A stretch of DNA of 64,000 nt from Fasciolopsis buskii (lineage: Eukaryota > Platyhelminthes > Trematoda > Plagiorchiida > Fasciolidae), in assembly GCA_008360955.1 (NCBI GenBank), contig LUCM01004654.1, positions 230,143 through 294,142 on the forward strand, in the 5' to 3' direction. This document shows, in pieces, positions 56,426 to 64,000 of this stretch. Every line of letters starts with the position of its first letter. The first letter of the stretch is position 1. The notes beneath the pieces were generated by a model, which saw only the letters and a program-made list of their open reading frames with translations, was not told where the DNA came from and ran no database searches. Made by a program: the position numbers and the translations under genes.

Positions 56426-56697
56426 GAGAAGTACTGGCTTACATCAAGGACTTATTAGCAGACCAAAAATGACTGATTTTGGTCTCCAAGGTAACAGGGA
56501 TATGGATCCTTAAAGGGAGATGGAGATTTCACAAAGTTGCCTGGAAGGAATTTTAGAATTTACTCTAGTTTGTATTCACAGATGTTGAATAGCACCCATA
56601 TTTAACAGAAAAATTTGCATGAACGAATATTCGAACCAAAATTACGTCTGTTTTTACGAGCCTAATTTAATTATGCAATAAAAGCGTTTTATTAGGT
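56426..56697. other. anonymous stretch
   Basis: Nothing recognised. Confidence 0.5.
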
Positions 56698-57049
56698 CAG
56701 CCGGTGTTTTTGTACCATTTTATTGGAGGATTTTCAACTAGAATTCTACGAGCACTTTAGCGTCGATGTAGCTCGCGAACCCAACCAGCCATCTGGAACC
56801 GAGGCGACTCACGAACGAAAGGTTCAAAAGCCTCAGACTCCATTTTACGGGAGACAATTCACCAATCATGATTCATCTCTTTTTGTACAAAAACACGTGA
56901 TTGTAGATAAACTGGAACGAAATCGTTTTCTCGTTATCTTCATTCGTGCGGTTTGGATCAAAGTCTCATTCCATTGCCTATTGACAGTCTGTGATCGTAT
57001 CCGTTTCGGGTATTGGTCCTACAATGAATTGGGTCGAAGGTGTATTTGA
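56698..57049 (+). CDS. uncharacterised coding-like frame
   Basis: A frame open from 56696 follows an acceptor-like TTATTAGGTCAG and runs 118 codons without a near-start ATG. The first 60 residues have coding texture (EDFQLEFYEHFSVDVAREPN, then HERKVQKPQTPFYG), and the rest less. No family is recognised, and there is no clear donor. Confidence 0.22.
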
Positions 57050-58370
57050 TTCAAGGTCATTCAAGCAGAACGTGACATTGGAGCGGCGAGCTAGACGCCC
57101 AGAACATCTGGCATCCCGGTTTAGGGAGTAGTCAACTGATCAAAAATTCATGGTCAATTTAAATATTAGTGTTTTAACATCTCTAGGGTTGTAAATTAAC
57201 AAATGGCGTCATTCACGTGACACTAAACGAATTAATTGTGTCAGACAGACTGTTTGCTTTGGAAACCAATCCCGTGAAGTTCTTGTCTCAAATTCTAAGG
57301 CACATTATTTACGTGCTACTGCCCTTGAAGGGAGGAAAACTAGTTCAATGCTTCAAATGTCAACGAGTGATTTACACAACAACGTACATAATACACTTAT
57401 TCTGCGCAATAGTGTAAAATACCAAACAAGTCATTTTGGTTACCAGTCAATTTTTTAATGGATACCTAGTGGGCATGTTTCTAGCTTGGAATTCTTCGAA
57501 AAAAGTAATTCCATTTTCTTCTATCTGTCCAAATCGTTCAATCAAACACGAATGAAAGGCTTTCAACGACGATTTAAAGCAGACAGGATTATGTATTTGA
57601 TAAAACTCCCCGACCTGCGAGGAACTGAACAAGATTGGGAAAACGATAGTTTTTTTTTCCAGAATCCCCATGTTGCAACTCACCAAAGTTTAGCAATCAT
57701 GTCGTCTTCAGTAGTGTTTTAAAATCTGTTTGTCCCAGTTGCCAGCTCGAGCCGCTTTCGTCGATCGTCAGGATTCTTGTTCAAACCCAGTCTGCTTAAT
57801 CAAGTGAGAATGACCATAATGGTCCCTGGCCGGTCAAAACGACTTATTTGGGTACAATACACGGCAGAGCTTGTTGACCAATTCATCAAGTCGTTTGAGC
57901 CTGCCGCTTCTTATTTGATGTTCATTTCAAACGCCACTTTAGTTTGCCTCTGAGCTTGGCAAAAAGCAGACCACTTTTTGATTATTCCATAATTAATTGA
58001 TTCCCCATCCGGTTATCCTGGGTTGTAGTTACTTTGGCCCTTAGTCCGGACTGCATTCACCTGGGTTCAAACGGGCTTGACGAACAGTCTTGTTTGCCAG
58101 ACGTGATCCCTTTGCACTATTGTACTACTCGTTGGGCTGAAACAAGACGGTCTTGCATTTTGGGCACCTACTCGTAGCCTCACCTCACGAGTAGAGTACT
58201 TCTCTTCCATCTACATGCGACTATTTTGATATCCGGTTTCAAGGCCTAAATGTCGATATCATCGACAGTATTTTTATAATTCAACGAGGTACGTGCGCAG
58301 TTGACGTTACCTACGAGGTTATAAAACATCTCGACGAATGAGATAAAAATAATAGTATAATAATAATGAT
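57050..58370. other. anonymous stretch
   Basis: Overlapping ORFs on both strands at 57447-57722. No motif or repeat recognised. Confidence 0.45.
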
Positions 58371-58416
58371 ACTACTACTACTACTACTGCTACTACGACT
58401 ATTACTACTACTACTA

Positions 58417-58453
<37 letters not shown>

Positions 58454-58470
58454 CACTACTAATACTAACA
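58371..58470. repeat. (ACT)n microsatellite
   Basis: About 100 bases of ACT/CTA units with a few substitutions. It causes a poly-valine ORF on the minus strand. Confidence 0.96.
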
Positions 58471-59150
58471 CTGATACTCCAGCCGCTGGATACCGCATCA
58501 AAATGACCCTAACAGTATTGATAAACAGTGGCGGGCACATCAATTGCCCCCGGCTACCGATTGTTCCATTTCTGGGAATGCATTCGTGACTTCCTCGCGA
58601 GGAAATCTTATTCTGTTCCTCCTACTGGGTTCATCATGCGACGTTGTCGAAGTATACAAACAGTAAATATAAAGGTCATGCCCCGAAGCCAAATTTTTAG
58701 CAGACCAGTTAATTGTGAATTAGTAATTTAGAGATTCCACAATTGCGGATGCGAAAGTGTATGCAACAACTATAGCTTGTTTTGGAAGTAGAATGTTCAG
58801 GAAATATGAACAAATGGAACGTTATCCATGAATATCAGTTCCGTTTGGGGGAACCTATCAACAGGTAGCTCCCCAGATCAGCTGTGAACATCCCTTGGGT
58901 TACAAAGTTGCTATCATTATTTCACTTCTACGAGTCACATAAATATGTCCCCATCAACTTCCTCGACAGTCTTGGCAAAATAATGGAAACAGATTGATCG
59001 GCTCGAAACGGCGATTTGCTTTGTGCGTCCAAGAAGCATATTCGTTCATTGCCCATTGTGAACATATTTTTGTGACGGTCAGTTAGTGGATCAAGAAGAA
59101 AGCACCGGTCGGACCGAATGTTATCTTCATTGAATCGAGAAGTGTGGGAG
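58471..59150. other. anonymous stretch
   Basis: Nothing recognised beyond short ORFs. Confidence 0.45.
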
Positions 59151-59462
59151 ATCACGCGCCAGTCACCTGATACAATCCGGTACAGCTTTGCACTAGCTGG
59201 CGTACACAACCAGCCAACGAGAACCGCGGAACTAAGCAATCATGAAATACAAACATTTCTCGAACGACATTGTACGGAATGCACTGTACTAATCGGGACT
59301 TCTCCTATTTCATATACAACCGTATAATTTGTAAATGTGTTTTCTCGTTGCTGTGATCTTCTCATTGTGTTCGTTTGTGTAGCTTGGTTGGGAACCAATC
59401 CAATGTCTATTAGTAATTCACATCCGTTCGTTATTGAGATTGGCCGAATTCCGTACAATTAT
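59151..59462 (-). repeat. repeat A, full length, young pair member
   Basis: Inverted partner of 54103-54404. The minus strand keeps the family frame open for 72 codons (ISITNGCELLIDIGLVPNQA, then MRRSQQREN). It ends with GGATTGTATCAGGTGACTGG. Confidence 0.85.
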
Positions 59463-59929
59463 GTCTGGTACACATATAAAAGTGGTCGCTGATGCACGCC
59501 TCGGGCTCATGTGAGGTATGCGTAGCAAAATTACGTCGAACAGATGGAAGGCCCCCAAAGAGAACGACCATCTACCAACTCGTAGTTATAACGCCCCTTA
59601 CCCACCTGTTTATTTACGCGGGTGTATCCTTCTCTTCAGATTATCCGACAGATTGTGTGACCTTCATCTGTTCGCGTTCGCAAGGCTTACACGCAAGTTT
59701 TTCGCAAATGCCAGTCATCCTCTAAACGGGGATCCATCACCGTGCTACTGGCATGTGTACTATTACTTTACCCTTGATATAATACGTGAATAAATCAGAA
59801 GAGTGCTGTGGGTTCATTATCTCCGCACTTACGTGTGAATTAAAAATTATGGAATGGTGCGAGCATCAAAATCAATCCCGGAGACAGACAGGATTACTGC
59901 ACTACTTAGATTTGAAACTAGCTTATGGA

Positions 59930-60238
59930 ATTCGATCAGCCAGAGTAACGAACGAGTACAAATTGCCAGTACGCCCTGCATTGGCTCCGGCCCAAGTTGC
60001 GCAAACTAAGACACCGAGACGACCACAACAGAAGGGAAACACGTTCAAATTGTATTTACAGCAAAAAATCACAGATATTTCGAATGGTAGAAAACATTCA
60101 GCCTAGACACCCTCGAGGAATGTTTGTATTTCACGATCGTTTGTCCACACGCATGTTCACACTGGCTGTCTGTCTACGCATACCAGCGTAAAGTTGTCCC
60201 GGGCTGCATCACCTGACTTGCACGTAAACTCAAGACAA
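59930..60238 (+). repeat. repeat A, full length
   Basis: GGAATTCGATCAGCCAGAG, CGGCCCAAGTTGCGCAAAC, CACGATCGTTTGTCCACACG and the 3' end CACCTGACTTGCACGTAAAC are present. The family frame is open (NEYKLPVRPALAP, RRPQQKGNTFKLYL) and continues upstream into non-repeat sequence. Confidence 0.8.
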
Positions 60239-60483
60239 ACTTTCTTGTTTGCCCAAAAAGACTTCGGAATTTGTGCTCGATTGGGACGTGATGATCTGAG
60301 CGGTATTCATGGGTTGCGGTTTTGTCTTCTTTTTTGAAATTGTTCTCTGTTTATCAACTGAGCTTCTTATTTCTGTTCGATCATCATATGGTCTGTTCGG
60401 TGTTCTGTCTCACAAGTTGGCTCGTTCTGCATTTCTTGAAGCAATTGGTACTGGAAGTCCACAATTCGCCTTGGGATGTTCAA

Positions 60484-60768
60484 TCATGTGTATACACAGG
60501 ACAGGCATAGAAATCGAAGTCTCTGTTGGTTTGTATGATACCCTGAATTTATCGGAGTAGTAAGAAATTGTTTCCGTTTGAGATGCTGAAAAGATTCAGG
60601 TTGCATTGGAAGATTACTGGTAGATTGTGCACTATCAGAAATTCCATACGAATTCTCGGAACTAAGGGAATTTCTAACTGATTTGATCGAACTGCTTTGG
60701 TTTGCTTGTACTGAGTAGTTACTGGCGCCGACGTTTGTGCCGGAACCCTGACTCCTTAAGCTTCTCAT
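60484..60768 (-). CDS. candidate exon, serine-rich, downstream of 60922 exon
   Basis: Minus strand, open for about 94 codons. The first 65 are serine/asparagine-rich and low in hydrophobics (SQGSGTNVGASNYSVQANQS, SSIKSVRNSLSSENSYGISD), typical of a disordered linker. It lies 153 bp downstream of the frame at 60922-61300, which ends in a GTGAGT donor. An AG at 60764-60763, before AGCTTAAGG, would join it in phase. That acceptor is poor in pyrimidines, so the exact border is uncertain. The end of the exon is not fixed. Confidence 0.38.
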   Translation of the reverse strand: MRSLRSQGSGTNVGASNYSVQANQSSSIKSVRNSLSSENSYGISDSAQSTSNLPMQPESFQHLKRKQFLTTPINSGYHTNQQRLRFLCLSCVYT

Positions 60769-60921
60769 TTCCCCATGCGCAGACTGTTCACTCCCCCCTC
60801 AGCAAACTGCAATGATTATTTCTGCCATATCATTGTTTTCAGTCCCAAAATGGACACTCACTCGCGTGAAATTAGTAACCTGAGATTTTTAATCTTCCCG
60901 TCACCTTTCTGGGCTCTCAAC

Positions 60922-61300
60922 TCACATTTTCCGAGCAAACTGAGCCAATGACCAGTTCCTCTTTCGTGCCGTAGTTTTCCTACGTTTCATGCAAATCCCA
61001 CGTAAAAGCCTTACTAGAATTTGTACGTGTATGATTAACTCTGTACTCTCCGCGTCAACCATGAACGTGTAAGATGCACCTTTATCGAGTTCAACAGTAT
61101 GATACACACAATGAGAGTCCTCAGAACGAAGATGTAGTTGTAAAACGGGAGAAAGGCTTACAGTAACCTTCTGGTCGGTCACATTGTAGGACTTGTTTGA
61201 GTACACTTTCCAAATATGTTCGGCCTTCCCGCAACGAACAACATAAAACAGTACGAAATCGACACGTAAAAGGTAAGTGAAATTCATTGCAGTTACCTAA
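60922..61300 (-). CDS. candidate exon, possible PH-like domain
   Basis: Minus strand: an acceptor-like GGTAAAATTAG ends near 61301 and an ATG lies at 61287. The frame is open 121 codons to a good donor, GGAAAAT/GTGAGT, with the GT at 60926-60925. Residues 10-80 alternate strand-like pieces (VDFVLFYVVRC, HIWKVYS, KVTVSLSPVLQLHL, CVYHTVELD, SYTFMVD). These are followed by an amphipathic helix (ESTELIIHVQILVRLLRGI) and a basic tail (MKRRKTTARKR). Strands followed by one C-terminal helix is the PH-domain pattern. I infer only a resemblance, not a family. The plus strand has no comparable frame. Confidence 0.42.
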
Positions 61301-61859
61301 TTTTACCGATTATGTTGAACTTTGGTCTAAAACGATGAGTACTTTAGGCACTGACAGCAAAACTAAGGCTTTTAGCTAGGTCAAGTATTACAAATATCAT
61401 GACTGGGATTGATGACTTTTGTTCACGTATCGGTATTCAGTGGTGTTACTCAAGCACTACAAGTGAGGTACACCTGCATAGCCGAATGAGGTCACATTTA
61501 TTGACCCATATGCATTTCAGTAGCTTCAAAATAAGCGAATTCAAATGCCGTGACAATCACTGGCCCATAAGGAAGCGTCAATTGGAACCACGTCCTAGTA
61601 CCTACATGCATACGTTCTAACAGAATGAATCGTAACATAGCCTTCCGAGACGGTGACCGTCTTATTCTTTGCCACTTAGCAGTCCTCGGTCGGATCTGTA
61701 CGAGAAGGGGACTGATTTTCACGATGTGATTCATGGATAGGTGAATTGGACAGAGAAGAAGGGAGCCGGGAATCATAACTTTAAAAAGTGGTGTTCCATT
61801 GTACTACATAAGATCCCATTAGATCAGATGTGGTAATACGCCGAACGATGGCGACTTGC
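61301..61859. other. anonymous stretch with antisense ORFs
   Basis: A 73-codon plus-strand ORF (61399-61620) and a 92-codon minus-strand ORF (61498-61776) overlap. Neither has motifs. Confidence 0.35.
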
Positions 61860-61945
61860 CACCAAAATGAACGGCGGATCTTGGGTTCGAACCTTTGGCT
61901 TTTTTAAGATGACAGATTCCTAGTCCACGTGACCACCGTCGGTAA
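61860..61945 (-). repeat. tRNA-like repeat, third type
   Basis: The minus strand reads CGACGGTGGTCACGTGGACT and, 30 bases later, GGTTCGAACCC at the B-box position. A GGCAAGTCGCC-like body follows. The head recalls SINE-1 but the body does not. A coding-like minus-strand run (about 62045-61940, with SGCENVESVSAPFQMTFTR) reads directly into it. Confidence 0.45.
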
Positions 61946-62249
61946 AAATAGCACACAGCCTCATCATGAACAGTCCGTGTAAATGTCATCTGAAACGGAG
62001 CACTGACGCTTTCAACATTTTCGCATCCGCTAATCCGTGAATCAGAAACGTAATAGTCAAGGTTCAAAAAGAACGAAATTTACCAGTGGGGCATTTTGTA
62101 TTGGTTCCATTCATGCACCCCAGGCATACATGAAATGCAAAACAAACCATACAGTAACGCCTAGTTGATGAGGTCTTCTCATGGCCTTTACTTGCTTAGT
62201 TCATGGTTAGACCTATCGCGACACGAACCCACACACTGCCGCACCTACC

Positions 62250-62411
62250 ATGCATAAATCGATTATTGGCCAAATCAATTCTCATACGGCAAGCACCGTT
62301 TTCGGGATGGGTAAAAACGCGATGGATCTTCGACGCCCGCCCCCTCCCTGGGAAGATATGCCCAACAGACTACCATGGATGAGTTGGAAATCAGAATTGG
62401 TCGTCCTCTAA
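62250..62411 (+). CDS. small ORF, 53 codons, proline/tryptophan-rich end
   Basis: ATG (62250) to TAA (62409-62411). The frame is open from 62211, just after an AG (GGTTAG) that could be an acceptor. The C-terminal half is striking (DLRRPPPPWEDMPNRLPWMS). It could be a final exon or a short peptide. The minus strand is also open (62523-62275, 82 codons), so strand is uncertain. Confidence 0.25.
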   Translation: MHKSIIGQINSHTASTVFGMGKNAMDLRRPPPPWEDMPNRLPWMSWKSELVVL

Positions 62412-63149
62412 TTAGCTTTGCTTTTCCATCTCTGCCATTTGGCCTCGGGCTCATGCGAATCTTCCGAAGTTGGAACATTTTCTCGTGTATTCGTGGACGC
62501 CGATAAGCGTAAATGAGTGTCAAATTTTACTAGTTCAAAAATACGTGACTTTTTCGGCAAGGTGGATATTTTCCTTCTACTTTCAACAGGTTGAGGACTG
62601 TTTTTTAAGTCACATGGCGTGCGTTCTGTCTATCAAACTGAAGGTAAATTAACAATGGAAAGTAACCGTCCATGGATCGTGTAATAGTCTTAGTACCAAG
62701 AGTACTCTGGTGACTCAGATGTATGAACGTTTGGCAAAGAATTCATTCCTGATTTATTCTCTGCGGTGCAACTGACATAAGATCACCGAGTGCCTAAGTT
62801 GCTCGTGCCCCAAGTTTTGAACGATCAAAATCAGATCCTGACCGGCATGCAACCTTGATCTCAGAACAATCAACAACGATTGCGAAATTCCAACTAGCAT
62901 TTATCTATGGAATCTGAGAAGCATGGTTTGGAAACTGTAATTCTAACCTGAATGAAAGTATATGATGAAAACTCCCAGGAAATTCCCTTCTTCCAGCTGA
63001 ACTGAGTCACTCGGATCATTTATTGCACGTGGTCCGATGTAGCAATTTGACGGACCAGTGTGCTTCCTGGTCTAATACTTTAGTCCCTACTGAATATTTA
63101 ATTTGGAATACATATGGTTCAACTGCGAATTATTGGATAAAGTCCGGTA
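62412..63149. other. anonymous stretch
   Basis: Nothing recognised. Confidence 0.5.
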
Positions 63150-64000
63150 TCAGCTGCAATGACTGACCTGAACTGAGATGATCACAGTGCAATTCGTCAT
63201 CATCATTTTCATTGTTTACCGTTAAACAGCAGATAGAGACCGAGTACTGCTGACTCTTCCCCAATGTTACAAGTACCTTTAGGAGTGAATATACAAGGGG
63301 AACAAGGAATAGACTCACACAGGCAGGAAAAGTAAAGAATTTAACAGTAGCCTACACACTAAACACAGTCTAACTGTACAAAAGCATTTTTTCAATCATT
63401 CTGATTCGATAGAAGATGACAACACGATCGCCACTGTTTGCGTTTCACTGCCAAATCCTTCAGTGTCTCTAGTAACTATTTGACGGGTCCTCCTGACCCC
63501 AACCACGAAGACGTGAGACACCTACTTCACCTAACGTCGCTGTGCGCTCTCTCATTTCACGTTGCCACGTCATCTACTGGCATCTCCATGGCTTTCCCCA
63601 TTCCATGGGAAGAACGTAAAATAGGGCACGATATGGTAGACGAGTGTTCGTCATACGTAGCACGTGACCTAACCAGCGTAGTCTACTAAGTTTCATACAC
63701 TGAAATAAGGTATTCTGAGAGTCGGTACCTACTATTAGATTCCTTACCTCCGCATTACTCACCCGGTCACTCCATTCAATCCTAGCAATACTACGTACAC
63801 ATTAGTGATCGAAAACCTTCAGGCGACCAACACCTCCGAAGCGTATACTCCACGTCTCGAAACCGTACAACAGAACTGAACGCACTGCGGCACAGTACAC
63901 ACGACATTTCAACTTCAGTGAAATATCAGGCCGACGCCACAAGTGCTTCAATCCAACGTAAGCTGCCCGAGCCCTGGATATACGCGTATTTACCTCCACT
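63150..64000 (-). mobile_element. RTE LINE 3' end, cut by window edge
   Basis: Same family and layout as 9229-10205, in the opposite orientation. It holds the RT C-terminal region to about 63410, then the 3' UTR with GAATCAGAATGATTGAAAA, AGTTAGACTGTGTTTAGTG and TAACATTGGGGAAGAG. The element runs off the end of the window, so its 5' extent is unknown. Confidence 0.88.
63410..64000 (-). pseudogene. RTE reverse transcriptase C-terminal region
   Basis: It reads ISRARAAYVGLKHLWRRPDI, SVLLYGFETWS, DRVSNAEVRNLIVG and LRWLGHVLRMTNTRLPYRAL across a frame broken by stops at about 63802 and 63574. The C-terminus here reads a glutamine (CAG) where the 9.9 kb copy has TAG. It carries no RT catalytic motif inside the window. 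Confidence 0.88.

Noticed and set aside
58319..58543. Poly-valine ORF on the minus strand
   Set aside because: Product of the (ACT)n microsatellite.
59786..60106. 106-codon plus-strand ORF as a stand-alone gene
   Set aside because: Most of it is a repeat A copy; the shared frame is treated as a property of the repeat.
1..64000. CRISPR array, operon or prophage
   Set aside because: No spaced direct repeats of CRISPR type, no ribosome-binding-site-led gene clusters, and the retroelements are eukaryotic.
1..64000. Spliced-leader RNA gene
   Set aside because: I looked for a trematode-like leader followed by a GT donor and found none.

Overview
The window looks like nuclear DNA of a flatworm, most likely a digenean fluke. 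It is AT-leaning, rich in microsatellites and has no operon-like gene packing. It is dominated by decayed retroelements of the kinds common in flukes: RTE-type LINE pieces, one Penelope-like element, tRNA-derived SINEs and a SINE with a hammerhead-ribozyme-like body. There is no rRNA, CRISPR array, genuine tRNA gene, prokaryotic feature or complete conserved gene that I can name. The species cannot be fixed from the sequence alone.

Mobile DNA. RTE relics lie at 9.2-10.2 kb (+; C-terminal RT region and 3' UTR), 23.8-24.4 kb (-; endonuclease domain), 26.3-26.7 kb (+; RT core), 35.7-35.9 kb (-; 3' end) and 63.15 kb to the window edge (-; same family as the 9.2 kb copy). A Penelope-like element (+) runs from about 32.4 to 34.1 kb. 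It shows an RT F-D-D motif, the thumb region and a GIY-YIG domain (IGQTGR), and a hammerhead-type SINE has inserted into it (32641-32793), flanked by a probable target-site duplication. Eight copies of one tRNA-derived SINE (SINE-1) are at 4.5, 5.3, 6.2, 13.8, 17.5, 20.4, 21.6 and 45.4 kb.

Two dispersed repeats have no family name I recognise. Repeat A is about 300 bp, with at least 12 copies, ending near a CACGTGACTTGCACGTAGAC-like block; five copies keep the same short open frame. Repeat B is about 350 bp, with three copies (4.2 -, 38.5 +, 46.4 +).

Possible host coding sequence. No family assignment was possible, so these are candidate exons judged on codon texture and splice-like borders. 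The best are on the minus strand at 60.48-61.30 kb (two exons with a GTGAGT donor), 17.17-17.40 kb and 35.0-35.24 kb, and on the plus strand at 38.24-38.35 kb. A minus-strand reading frame at 27.73-28.66 kb is coding-like over about 310 codons but carries two in-frame stops and a frameshift, so it reads as a pseudogene or decayed element. Other open stretches (3.6-4.1, 7.05-7.37, 10.2-10.5, 12.65-12.83, 23.0-23.3, 40.8-41.6, 53.5-53.7 kb) are weaker. In several places both strands are open, so strand is uncertain. The remainder is anonymous intergenic or intronic DNA.
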